Positions 1-12,859 of a stretch of 64,000 bases of DNA are shown here, in pieces. The notes under the pieces are model-generated. The model saw only the letters and a program-made list of their open reading frames with translations, was not told the origin of the DNA and made no database searches. Position 1 is the stretch's first letter; each line of letters opens with the position of its first letter. Source of the DNA: Embiotoca jacksoni (Eukaryota; Chordata; Actinopteri; Embiotocidae); contig JAKOON010000017.1 of NCBI GenBank assembly GCA_022577435.1, positions 1,731,501 through 1,795,500 on the forward strand. The letters run 5' to 3'. The translations under genes were made by a program, and so were the position numbers.

Positions 1-1483
1 AATTTTCTTTTTAAATTGAAATACCGAACATTTCCCTTCCTTAAATGTGAATGTTTTGACAGAATAAATATTTTTATAAGGAACATTTTGGTCTGAATTT
101 CCTCTGCGCATAAACAGTTATTGACAAACATACTGTATGTTCTTCTTTTAATCTCCCTATCTGTTCTATAAAATAAATATAAAATATCTGTCAAATATAT
201 ATCTTCAAAAACATGTATTCGTTTTCTCCCTCCTCCTCGTCTTACCTTATTTTTTGTATTATCCTTTCCTCCTCCACATTTGGCATCTTGAGATATTTCC
301 CCCCACTCTGCTTCATGTCCTGCAGCTAACCAACCCCGACACGTGGAGCCAAAACGAGCTGTAGACAGAAGCCTTATGGGATTACAGACTGACCTGAAAT
401 ACAGCAAACGGCACATTATTCCTTTTTAGCTGGTTTCATGGTCCTATCAATTCCCAGTCAACATCAGCTACATAATGACAGTGATCAAACACTATTTCAA
501 ACTGTCACAGTGCGGTATTGTGCTCTCAGCTTGTAGACAGGGAGAACTATTTATTTAGCCGGCTGCAGGAAGACTGCCCTCTTCATGACAGGGTTTTATT
601 AGTCTGACTTGTTCCGTTGTTTCTCAGTACCGCCGGTGGCGGCTGTTCTAATTATGCTGTGTCACTTTCTCCTCGGTTCTCTCTGTGCTGCCTCCCCATC
701 TAGCCATCATTTATTGTTATGTGACCTCTCTGTTACTGAAGGCGTTCTCATTTTTTACTTTTTTTTCAGCCCTACATGATTATAGAGATGTTTTTATTTT
801 CCAATATCAGTTGTTAGTGCAATCCACTGTATTAAAAAAAAAAAAATTCATTATCCCACCATTGTTGTGACTGCTTTGAGTGGTTTGGTCAGGTATGGTT
901 TCTACTGAGCATTAAAAGGTAACAGCCAGTGCTCATGATGATTGGCTCTCGCTCTGTGTTTATTAGTTTCGCTTGTTAGCATTTGGTGTTTTTTGTTGAA
1001 CTCGGACACTGACCAGCATTAGCATTTGTTTGGAGCTATTGTTCTGGTCACCTTGTAAATCTTTACTTCCTATTACCCTTTATTTTCAGTTTCCGAGGAA
1101 AACATCCACTGCATTCACTCGCTAGTTGCTCAGTTTGTGCTCTCTGCCATATGGAGCAGATAGTGTGAATTTTTTGAGCTTTTTCAAAGAAAGCAGATGC
1201 CAACTGCAGATAGGAATTACACTATGAGAGCAATGGGAGTAAATCAAAACAGCTGAGTTGTGGACTAGAAAATCAAAATGAGTTGAAAGACACTGTCTCT
1301 CTATAGAGCTGAGGGGAACTTTTAGAGTTGATATGTGTAGGTTTGTCAGAGCAACCCCTTTCACATCACGTCGTCTTTCAATCTAGTGTTAATATTAAGT
1401 ATCCAGATTATAGCTGCTTTAAAATGGGGAACAGTTGCTAAATTTGTCCTGTTCAGACCTTGAACTGCAAGCCATCTGAGCAA

Positions 1484-1860
1484 TCCAGCAATCTAAAAAT
1501 GTGAGTTTGAGTGCATTTAGACACCTCATGACGACTTTTACTCACTTGTGTTTTTGTTTGTCTGTGATACGAGTTATTCTAGGGTTGCAGTAACATCAGC
1601 TGGAAAATGTTTGCATGGGTTGTGCTGGGTACCAAATGGTTTTATGGCACCGATCGGGTTGCTTCGATATCAAAAAATGCCTCGTTGTTTGGTACCAAAT
1701 GTCAATACCTAGGCTGCATCCATGATAATACATTTGTGTTAAAACTTAAAACTTTTGCTCCATTTACACAGAAATGAATCTCATCAGTGTCAATGAGCCA
1801 CAGTGTTTCCCGTTCATAAACTCCACTTGTGGGCCCGACCAGGTAGATAAAATCATTCGG
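1484..1860. repeat. 377-bp duplicated segment, copy 1
   Basis: Matches 3397-3773 at equal length with only about four substitutions seen by eye and no gap. It is followed directly by TGAGGTAAATCT, which in copy 2 follows after 7 extra bases. It contains two GGTACCAAAT motifs and lies inside an open minus-strand frame (1702-2019) that I do not recognise. Confidence 0.93.
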
Positions 1861-3396
1861 TGAGGTAAATCTCATCTGAGATGATCGAACAAGAACAAAA
1901 ATGTAAATGTACCAAAACTCACTGACAATTGAATCTCCCAAACCACATCCAGAGGTGGTCAGGTCATGTGCCCACATTGTTGATGTGAAAAAGACACTAG
2001 GAAGTGCATTTATATGCAACTATATTGAAAGGGGTTTATAGCACTACTTGTTATGTGCAGTCACATGGTTCTTGCAACCTTGTTGCTATGGCACCCGGGC
2101 TGTGCATAAGGGGAAAAGAATTTGGTCATCTTATTTTATTGGTTATGAATTAAAATATCATCACACAGAAACATTATGGAACTGATGTTTATTTTTTTAT
2201 TGAGTCTCTACATTGCTGTCTGTGAACGCAGTCGGTCTCAAGTTTAATCTGGAGATGTTTGGATGTACAAACAGCACACAGCCAAGTTCAAACAGCATCA
2301 GAGAGAGACACATTCAGGCTGCATCCAAAGAGCCGTTCTACCTAAAGCTCAGGGCTACTGATACATGGTTGTTATTAAACTTCAGGTCACTTAACACAGA
2401 TAGGACATCAATCTGGCGTGTGCTGGCAAGCGGCCTGATAAATCGTGTTAGCCATTCTGCTCTGCCTCCACAACCTGGAGGACAAAAAGCCTGTCTGGGT
2501 AGAAACAAATGGAAAGTGACATCACTATGATACTGATGCCCCCTGGCTTCCGACTGCGGTATTTGGATTTAAAGCAGAGGCAGAGGTCCTACATGGATGT
2601 TCTGGATGAATAGGAGAGAGGATTGAACACCACGGAGGGGGCATGGGATGATGTAACCTGTGGGTATGTGGGTGTGCCGACACTTATGTACGTCTCGTGC
2701 ACTTAATATCAAGTTGTGCATCTGTGTGGGTGGGTGGGTGGGTGGGTGCTCATCCATCTAGATAACAGCCCCTCTCCTTTTGTGATCACATGATACCTAA
2801 AAAAGGATAAATAGACCTGACTCATGGATGGAAAATGTTTAGCTCAGGAGAACTCACTCACTCATACAGTGGAAATATAACAGAAAAGATCTGTCCAACA
2901 CCTGTGGCTTTAGCTAAATATGATTCATGTTCATCTCCTATGTGTCTACAGGTGCATGGCTGCTGAAATGAGTTACGAGAGGAAAATGTAGGAGCCACTG
3001 ATTGGGATTATCGAAAGAATGTCTGCCTCGTCATAGCGGATATGAGGTGCATGGGCAGACAGCTAAACTGATTAAGCTGATTTAGAAGAATGATGCTCCT
3101 GGAGACGGTCACATGGATGCGATTGTTTGGCTCTCGCACATACACACCACATACAGCCAGCCCTAAGTTATTACCCAAGGAGACTGGAGACACAGTGAGT
3201 CACGCCATCCTGATTTGATAAGAATTGAGCAGCATGACGGGGCTCATACTGGGCAGTTAGAATGGGACCATATGGAGGCGCAGGGTCAGCTCCTATCTGC
3301 CAGCTGAGGCTGTTTATGAAGCACTCGCTGCGATGGCACCTGATCCTCTTGCCCATCCAATTATGCAGAAGGAAACATTATACGTATCTGTATGCT

Positions 3397-3773
3397 TCCA
3401 GCAATCTAAAAATGTGAGTTTGAGTGCATTTAGACACCTCATGACGACTTTTACTCACTTGTGTTTTTGTTTGTCTGTGATACGAGTTATTCTAGGGTTG
3501 TAGTAACATCAGCTGGAAAATGTTTGCACGGGTTATACTGGGTACCAAATGGTTTTATGGCACCGATCGGGTTGCTTCGATATCAAAAAATGCCTCGTTG
3601 TTTGGTACCAAATGTCAATACCTAGGCTGCATCCATGATAATACATTTGTGTTAAAACTTAAAACTTTTGCTCCATTTACACAGAAATGAATCTCATCAG
3701 TGTCAATGAGCCACAGTGTTTCCCGTTCATAAACTCCACTTGTGGGCCCGACCAGGTAGATAAAATCATTCGG
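3397..3773. repeat. 377-bp duplicated segment, copy 2
   Basis: Direct-orientation partner of 1484-1860, about 99% identical. The sequence after it (3774-4020) recurs in diverged form at about 4311-4520 (both start with TTTTAA-GTGAGGTAAATCTTACAT-like sequence), so the locus has undergone nested duplication. Confidence 0.93.
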
Positions 3774-4039
3774 TTTTAACTGAGGTAAATCTTACATGAG
3801 AACACATTATTTCACTCTTTTCAAACAATTGTTTTGGCCACTGTCTGAGTTGTGTGCGATTTAGTAACTTTAGGCTTCTCTGTGCGCAGCCGGCTTTCTA
3901 GCATCTACCAATTGGCATGTGAGGTGTTTTGGGAAACTCAGTTCAGTTAATTGTAGCATGTAGCGATATCTTTAGTGAGGCTTTTAGGGAGCATCTGTAA
4001 ATTGTAGCGTCTATTTACAGCTTATACCACATTTTGAAA

Positions 4040-4312
4040 CTTAATATCTAATTAATAATGGGATTATTTTCAGATTGACCAGAAAACTAATAAGAAGGAT
4101 GGACTTTGGTGAATGACACCATAATGGCTCATGAATTTTTTTTTATTGACTTTGTATTTCATGAGAAAAGTTGAATTGGAGTCTATGGAGCCAGAGTCTT
4201 TTTGTAACCAACCCCTAGTGGCCCGTAGTGGTAATGCAGTTTAAGGCACTTAAACATTGGCCTCTTTTTTTCAGACCTGGAAGCTACGTCCAATTTTATA
4301 TGCAGTCTATGG
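4040..4312 (-). repeat. Interspersed fish repeat, inverted copy
   Basis: Contains TTGGCCTC, a CAGACCTGGAAGC block, TTTTGTATTTCATGAGAAAAG and TGCAGTCTATGG. These reappear in reverse-complement order in the copies at 27.7 and 28.2 kb. No coding capacity. Confidence 0.6.
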
Positions 4313-7300
4313 TTTTAAGTGAGGTAAATCTTACATTAGAACACCTTATTTTACTTTTTTTTTTCAACTTTTTTTTCAACTTTTTTTTTTTATCGCGGTT
4401 GTGTGCGACGCAGACTTCTCTGCACGCAGACGGCTTGCTGGCATATACCAGAAGCATGTGAGCTGTTTACAGAACAAAATTGTAGCATGTGGCGATAGGC
4501 TTTTAGGAGACATCTGGTTGCATCAACGTATAACTTGCATGTGAGATGTTTAGGGTAATCTGTTAATTGCTGTGCTGGTAAATAGTGCAGGTTATAATAT
4601 TCCTCTCTGTCATTTTCTTTGTTAAAATGGATTTTGAAAAATTGGCTCGGTAAAAGATATTCAAGGCATCAGTAGCGGTATTAAAAAACAATACCCAGAC
4701 TCAACATCTGAAACACACATGCCGTGTCCTGATTCTGGAAACATGCATATTTATCCACCTACATACTCATACATTCAGACATGCTCTTAGACTGTATTTT
4801 AATTTTTTTTAAATTTTTTTTTTCATTTAACATTCATTTTTTGTTTTGCTTATTTGAGTTGTTGCATTGTTTTTCGTTTGAAGAAAAGACTCGACAGTCG
4901 TGTAGCTGCTTCCATTTCTCCTCATAAAATCCACTGATGCACAACTCTCTGCTAGAATTCATACTGATGCCTTTTCAAATGTCATTTACAATTCTATTCT
5001 AAGTTTCACCAACAAATTTACATCTGCGTCCGCTTAACTTCAGGCAGTTTGAAGGTGAACCACTGCATTTCTCTGTTGCCCTCTCTCTTTGCGCCTTTTC
5101 CCCTTTACATTGTCTCTTAGCTGGATGCTGCAGGACTTCCTGGAGGTATGCTCCGGGAGGTGTGGCTGGTGATGAAAGGTGTCCTGAGATGACACATGTC
5201 AAATTAGATGCACGTGTTAGATAGACATACACCTGAGAAAGCCCACTGATACTTGGGGTGTACTTACAAGGGAGCCATCCGAGCTGCTCTAATGCTACGT
5301 AGCACATAAACATGGCTGTACATGAGCATGATACGATAATTATGACCGAAACCTTATGGCAGGGACAAGGCTGAGAGTCTGTAATAAGAGGGTAATGATA
5401 AAAGTGAACCTTTCAAAGTACTGCAGTTCTATATAGCTTCATTTACCCATTGCAAATTTCCTCAACAGGCATAAGAAGGAAAAACTGTATGCAAAAAGTA
5501 AACAAACCAGAACAATAGATTAAATTGACAATAGATTAAAACCCGGGTGAGCCATCTCCCATGTGCTCTCTCCGTCTGTTTCTCTCTCTGTCTCTTGCTG
5601 TCACCCATCTATCTGCCATCACTGTGGTTCAGTGAAGTGCAAAGCTTCATCAGAGCAGCAGGGCTAGAGGGAGACGAAGGGTGGCAGAATGGGAAGGCCA
5701 GAGTGGCAGAGGGAGATAATGCAGAGAAAGAAGATGGAAAAGGCTAAACTTTGGGTGAGTGATGAGATGAGATCAGCGAAGTTGGAGATCAAAGGACAGC
5801 CCACTAGAGAGATGGCACCGGCAAGATGGGTGATGAAAAGGAGACGGGAAAAAGCAGAGTTGAGAGTCTGGTGCCACACAGTTATATTTGAGATTCTGTC
5901 ATTTTCTATTTGTTTAGTCAATTTTAAAAACATTTTTTTTAATTAGCTTTTACATTGTTCAAGCAGAATGGCACCAGCTTGCTCATACATTTGATATACA
6001 GGTAATTGCAGGAAGAAAATAAAAGGAAACCAATTAAAAAGACCCAATACAATTTTAAGGCCTCCCCGCCCCACACGCACCATCTTCGATCCCCTCACTT
6101 TTAATGCAGCATTAACCTCGGGTCTAAATTCTAATTGTTCAAAGTGAATCGCTTCAACTCTTATGACATTCACAGCCGCCTCAACTGTGCTTGAATACAA
6201 AAATATTAGCTTTCTAACAGGCTAAACTAAGATGGTGAAAATGGTATAAACATCACACCAGCATGCAACATCAGCGAGTTAACATTTTCATTATAGGTAG
6301 ATCCTTAGTCCTCAGTAATAGATATGACATGAAAGGCCACTTACTGCTCAGTTGCTATCTGAACTCTAAATGTCAACCATTTCTACCAAGTCATTTGGTA
6401 GGCTTATGTGGCAGTGTATGACTTGAGATTAGGTACATTTAAATGGGCATACTGTAGGCTACATATGTATATTTTTGTATATACTGTATTTATGACATAT
6501 TTGACAGTATATGACTGATAACAACCTCTCACATGGAAATCCTCAGTGTCTTCACTACTTTGGTTTCCTGAGATGGTGAGGATGTTTCGCTCCATATATA
6601 CCTATTTATCAAGAGACGCCCACTGTACACTACAAAGGGCACTTACTGGAAAGGCAATTGTGGAGAACACGAAGGCTTTTACTGCACTGGGTTTAAGCTG
6701 AAGCATCACCGTGTTCTATTAACCGTGATAGACGGAAACAAAGTAGATGCTAATTTATATGGAAATATCACAGATTAGTACTGTAAGGAGGCCCGAAAGA
6801 GACATCATAAAGTGGTTTCCTTCTTATCAGCATGTTATTTGATGTGGTACTTTATTTGTGTTTAAAAGGTCTGGAGTATCCTTAACGGCTGTCGAGTACT
6901 AGATAGAGCAGGAGGTGGACAGATAATGGGCGAGAGGACGGGTGGAGAGGGGAGCAGAGAGGAGGACAGTGGAACTACTAAGCTGCGCCTTTTGATTCTC
7001 TCTGTCCTCTCCAAAGCAGGAGTCGGACTAATTACAACCTGCTCTTCAAGCGAGCAGAACAGCTCCCTTCACGCACATCACCCTCTACTGGTGGGTGCAG
7101 TTCAGTTAAGTACACAACAGTACATTTAGTGCAGGTAAGAGCAGGGCTGTACAATTGCTTTTATGAGGTAGCACTGGAGCTGAGGAACAAAACACGCACA
7201 ACTTTTAGCAATACAGAGTACAAGTCATACCTCCACCCTCCGTAAGGGCTAAAGTTGATCATTTTCAAGACATAAAATGCAAAGTAACAGTAAGAAATAG

Positions 7301-7482
7301 TTTCAATTGCCATGTTTGAATCATTGCACTTTAATTTGAATTGTAAACATGGATTTCCAAATTTTAAACTTTATTCGTGCTAACATGCCCCAAGTGGCAA
7401 TGATAGCATGCAGATGTTAAGCATATCATGTTTACTATCTCATTTTGCATGCTAACATTTGCTTATTATCACTGAACACTCA

Positions 7483-8019
7483 GGCCCTGTTTACACCTGG
7501 TATTAACATGCATCTTTATTGTTGTGATTACAAGCTCTAAGTTCACACTCACTGTTAGAATGTGTCTCTGTGTGTGACCACTTGTGATCAGATCTCACTT
7601 CTCTGCTCTGTATGTAAAAAAAAAACAAAAAACATGAATATTATTTCTGATTGAAAAGACTGAATGTGTTGCTGTTTTTAACCAGAAGGAGGCAGCAAGG
7701 ATCATCCTGCTCCTGCTGGAAATTAAAAGAAAAAGAGGAATTCATCTTGGTGTTTTGCACTTTGTTATGACGCTGTTGGAGCGAGAGTGTTTGCGCACTT
7801 CTGCCTAAACTGAGGATGTCAGTTGAGTAGGAAGTCTTTCAATGTGGTCCTGGTACATTAGCATACACACTGCTCAAAGAATGTGGCCATACGGCCCAGA
7901 CCACCTTCGAATGGGGTCTGAGTGATCGGATCTCAATGTATTCACACCTTTTAATTAGAGCTGTGTACTTGTGATCGGATCACCCAAGACATGTTTAATG
8001 GAAAGTGTAAAAAAGGGCC
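7483..8019. mobile_element. PIF/Harbinger-type MITE
   Basis: Starts GGCCCTGTTTACACCTGG and ends ...GTGTAAAAAAGGGCC, an imperfect terminal inverted repeat. It is flanked on both sides by TCA (7480-7482 and 8020-8022), a 3-bp target duplication as in PIF/Harbinger elements. Internal GTGATCGGATC motifs near both ends match a widespread fish MITE type. About 537 bp with no coding capacity. Confidence 0.7.
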
Positions 8020-8689
8020 TCAGCTTCCTTCATTGTCAAATTCAATTAAATTAAGATTTTTACCAACATTTTCCAAAACCAAAAGTATCAGTGTAGTGTT
8101 ACAAAAGGAAAAGGCATCATATTGTCAGGGTACACTGTTTTGGGAACATGAGTGTTCAAAATTTCATGGCAGCCCATCTAATAGTTGTTGAGTTCTTTTA
8201 GGCGGGATCAAAGTAATGGTTTAGAGCTATGGAGTTAGAGGCTGGAAGTTATTTTCAATCTTGATCAACAGCCAGTGTTTTAAGGAAGCTGTCAGCAATC
8301 TGGGTTCTCTTTGCACATTTAAAAAAAAAAAAAAATTCTCTAAATGCACTTTAGTATTTTTGTAAAGCAAAAACAGGCTTGATCTGTCTGTCCCTCATTT
8401 TCTTTGCTTCAGAAGAGCTCTGCATGTCAAGTAAAAAAAATAGTTGCTTGTTGACCACAGTCTTTCACTTCCAGTTATTTTAATCCTGCTCCTTATCCCA
8501 CCAGCAGATCACTCTGGAAAGGTGGAAATTAGGCAAACTAAGAGGGAGGGGGTGGTGAAATGTGGCTATTTCAGTCTTCCAGTGTTAGAAAAATAGAAGC
8601 CCTTCTGATACAGTATTCAGCAGAGGATTCATCTCTCATATGACACAAGTAGGTTTCATAGCTAGAGATTACTTGTATATTTTATATAT

Positions 8690-8693
<4 letters not shown>

Positions 8694-8718
<25 letters not shown>
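8694..8718. repeat. (CA)n microsatellite
   Basis: About 12 CA units after a TATATATACAT lead-in. Confidence 0.95.
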
Positions 8719-8720
<2 letters not shown>

Positions 8721-10139
8721 TACATATGTCTATAGTTCCGCATATAGAGTATTTCATTGGCTGCTTACAGGATGAGTTTAACATGTGTGCTGCTTTGTCA
8801 CAGGACTGTTTAGTTGAATTGGTCTCTCTCTACTAGATTTATTTGTGTTTGTATTCATGCTATACGCTGCAATGTTTTCTATACGAGTCATTCAAATTGT
8901 TGTCTCTAAACTCTTTACGTATTAACGATCAACAAATGTTCTTTAATTGTACAGGAGCATTGAGAACTGATGGATTAGTATTTCTTTTATTTTGGTACCC
9001 TTTGTGATTGCCACACTTTTATCTACACCATAACAATTTATTCACGTGTTAAAATGTAATGTTTATACAACCTCCAACCCCTCCATTATTATTCAAATTC
9101 TTTTTTTTTTTTGGTCTTGGCTGCATAAGTGCTTCCGCCATTTGCTGCTTCTGCATGGCCACAAATTCCCCACAGAGGCCATTCAAGTTTCATTTGACCT
9201 TATCTCATGAGTGAAGTAAACAGATTCATTAAGCAGGTTATGATCATAGTTACGCAGTGCTACACTGAAGGTGATGCACTGCAGGAGCACATCAGACGCA
9301 GCATGGGGAAATCAACTCTCCCTCCAGGGAGAGGCTGCTGACTGTTGCATGACTGTGGCCACAGGTGCAAAACAAGCTAATATTCACAAGGCCCCATTTT
9401 TTCAGTTGCTACACTTAAACACACACACACACACACACACACGACCACACATTTTTTTTTTTTAATCAAGAACTGTCTTGTATTTGTCCTTGAGCAAATG
9501 GAAGCAATTTCAAGATTGGTAATCGAATTTACATTAATTACATAGAATTTATTTATGTACTTTTTTTTAGTAACTTCTGGTATTAAGAATTACAATATGC
9601 ATGATCAAAGCTGGTAATTGTAAAGACATGAAGCAGCCATCTGTTTTTAGTCTGTCTCAGCTGTGTGCTGCTCCCTCATGGTGGAGTCTCCTGGCTAAAA
9701 TTAGCAACTGTTGAGCTACACGCTCACAACACTTTGTTCTGACAGTAATGTTAAGAATCAATAGTAACTGCCTGTTCAGCAGCAGTGGTCTCATTGTGAT
9801 CACATCGGCCCTGGGCTGAGGTTTCTCTCCCCATCAACAGCACCACCTATTTTTACACAGATTGGATTATCCCCGACTTCTCTGTTTTAAAGGCAAACAC
9901 ACAAAATAGCCCGTCCGCATGCAGAATCAATTCGGCTCAATAAAACCTGTGAGAAGCTCCGGTGCTGTCGGCAACAGCAAAACACAGAGCGAACCCTGTG
10001 GACTGAGATGAACTTTCCAAAGATCAACTTGTCACAGTGACTCAGGAAACATCCCTGAGGTGAGCTGTGGGTGACAGCTGCTGTCGCTCCACTGGCACAG
10101 GTAAATGCCAGAAGCCCCACTTGGATGCACTGGCTTGCT

Positions 10140-10140
<1 letters not shown>

Positions 10141-10192
<52 letters not shown>
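10141..10192. repeat. (AC)26 microsatellite
   Basis: Uninterrupted 52-bp AC tract. Confidence 0.98.
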
Positions 10193-10195
<3 letters not shown>

Positions 10196-11455
10196 TGTGT
10201 CTTATAAGAACCTCAGAGGAACACAATAATGCTAACCATCAGTTACTGTCACCACAAACAATAGAGACCAATAACAGAATAAAGAACTGCATGCATCTTG
10301 TTACAGTTACATTAGTCTCATATACACACTAACATAAAAATATAAAAACACATAAACACACGCAAACATGGCTACAAGGACAGAGAGTCACCCTGAGCTT
10401 GAGATGCAGTCTTTCACTGTATTTGTTCAGAATAAACGAAACAAAATTCGAAGCTTCATCTGGCTTGTGCTCGAGGTTCTCCCTGAAAAATAGATACAAC
10501 TGCATAACAATTGTGAGACAGCAGCATAGTACAGCATTATTATTGCATAAAAGACAAAAAATGATTTAATTGCAATAAAAATGATGATTGAGGATCTAAA
10601 TATTCAAAAAATGTGGATCTCTGCGAAATCAGCCCCTTCGTTTAAAACAAATGTGTTGTGTAGTTTATCCGTATCCCTTATTAGAAAGCTCTGTTCATCT
10701 GTGTGCATGTTTAAACGCCTCATAATATGAATCCATCTTATGTGGTGGCTGAATTTACTGTACAGTACATGTCAGTGTTTTGTGTACCAGAGTTGCTTTG
10801 TGCAGTTCCCATTGTTTTTTTCTTTTTTATATCGACACACATGATGTAACAAGAAAAAGCACAAATGATGTAACACAAAGAAATGCATGCACATATACTG
10901 TACGTCCACTTGCAAAAACAGCTCCTGATCTCTTTTAAGAGGTAAAGATGTGAAGCAGAATGGCGCGACTTTGTAGAGTCAGTGCTGATTATGTGCGTAA
11001 TAAGGATTTCATGCATCGATCTTCATGCTCTTATTGGTTTGCAATTGTCATACTCAATAGTCATAACTTGATGAATGGGTTTTAATAGGCTGGAAACCCA
11101 TATATAATTGAATTACACTTTAATCCTTGTTCAGCCTCTTCTGCTTTAGTTTCCTTAGATTTCTCTGAGCAGGTTTTGAAACACAGGAAATTGGGGAAAA
11201 AATGACAACATCCTACTGTATTTTAAGAAAAGACTCATCAACCAGATTTTCTGCTTGAGAGCTGCGGTACTGAGGAGGACCACCAGGTGTCTGTAGAGTA
11301 ATATGGATGTGTCCTCAAATGTAGAGGGCAGACTTAAATGATTTCTCTTGGCTCATTCCTTGCTCTTCATACTCTGAATAACAGGCAGCAGCCCTACGGC
11401 TGTGGCTAATGTTACCATTGCTGTGTCGTCCTAACTGCATTTGTTACACATTCTC

Positions 11456-11501
11456 TCACACACACACGCACACACACGCACACACACACACACACACACA
11501 C
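11456..11501. repeat. (CA)n microsatellite with CG interruptions
   Basis: Imperfect CA tract with two ACGC interruptions. Confidence 0.95.
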
Positions 11502-12336
11502 CTCCATGCTAAAAGCAGCACCAGCAGGCTCCAACACAGCAGCATTAGTCACACTGTCACCATGCAGCGGGCAGCCAGAGGAAGCAAAGTAGCAATCAGA
11601 GAGAACATGTGTGAACATTAGATCGCAAATATATGGACAAATACATCAACGTCAGGCTGCGTTCACATTCACACTGGCACAAACTGGCCTGTGTCGGCTA
11701 CTGTAAAGGCTACAGCACAGTTTATCAATCACATATTGTGATTTGAGCCTCATGATCATAGTTTCCCAGAGGCTGTTAAGGTTTTTTATTTTATGAGAAA
11801 AACTTAGCTTATAGACATGCTCTCACTTGTTGCTGCATGGCAACCACCTAAGCATGTATGCAAATAAATAGATTAGCTGTGTTGCAAATGCTGTGTATGT
11901 GTGTTTTTAAATCACTTTTCAATAATTTATCATTTCTGTCACGTTTCTGTCATGCACAGGAGCAGTTTTTGGGATTTAAAAAAAATGTCAGGATTTAATA
12001 ACCCAAGAAATGAGAACAAACAAAATGTATTGACTAACGTGGGCACTAAATGAGCTCATCTGAACAGAGCTGAACTCAAATCGATTGATTCCAACTAAAC
12101 ATTAAGCTGACCTGTGGGGAACAGACACAGTTCAGTGTATTTGAGCTTATGGGCTAAATTATGAATTATATGTGAAACCTTTCAATAATGCTCAGAGGAT
12201 TTCTTGAAGCAGACCAGTGATGACATGGAACACTTTCCAGTTTTCTGCCCGGACAGCTTAATGGCCAGTTTTGCTATAGATGTTTTTTTTTTTTTTTATT
12301 GATGATGAAGATGAACCAACATTCTTTACGAACAGC

Positions 12337-12812
12337 ATGTCTCATTCTGTGTCCGTCAGTAAAGGGGAGGCAACAGCTATCGAGACAGAACTACTGAGGG
12401 ACTACAGGTTTGGACAGCAGCAGCTGATAGAGATTTGGGGACAAGCGTGCGCCCTCGCCATCACTAAGGTCTGTACACCTTCTATCTTCCATCTTTTATG
12501 TTGTAAGTCTGTCTTTATTCCCATCTTAATTCTTTCTTGCTTTCTTGTTACCCCCACATGAGGCAAACCCACATCCATTCATGAATCCATCTGGCCATCC
12601 AAATTTGTGTGGTCATGGGTAGGTTCATCCAAAATTACTCCAGTAAATAAAAGCTTGGACAAATAACATCATTCCAGTATGTTGTTACTGCAGTTTTACT
12701 GTGAAATGGATTGTGGCTTGAATGTGCTGTTATGCTTTCAAAAGCTTGTTTCTTTGGACCATTGAACCCGAAGCACCAAAACAATCAACACTGGTCACAT
12801 TCATAACAACGT

Positions 12813-12859
<47 letters not shown>

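Larger units (their letters stand above)
1..12279. other. Noncoding region upstream of yjefn3
   Basis: No exon-like open frame with recognisable protein similarity was found. Apart from the repeats listed separately, it is AT-rich single-copy-looking sequence. Open frames here (up to 105 codons) are short or low-complexity. An untranslated 5' exon of yjefn3 could lie here unseen. Confidence 0.6.

Noticed and set aside
10032..10332. Open frames rich in Cys-Val or Thr-His repeats around the CA tract
   Set aside because: They are translations of the dinucleotide repeat on either strand; the same holds at 29324-29620, 33146-33480 and 35632-35974.
12280..12336. Upstream in-frame ATG for yjefn3
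   Set aside because: It would begin Met followed by a run of Phe encoded by a poly-T tract, which looks like noncoding or splice-acceptor pyrimidine sequence; 12337 gives a normal start.
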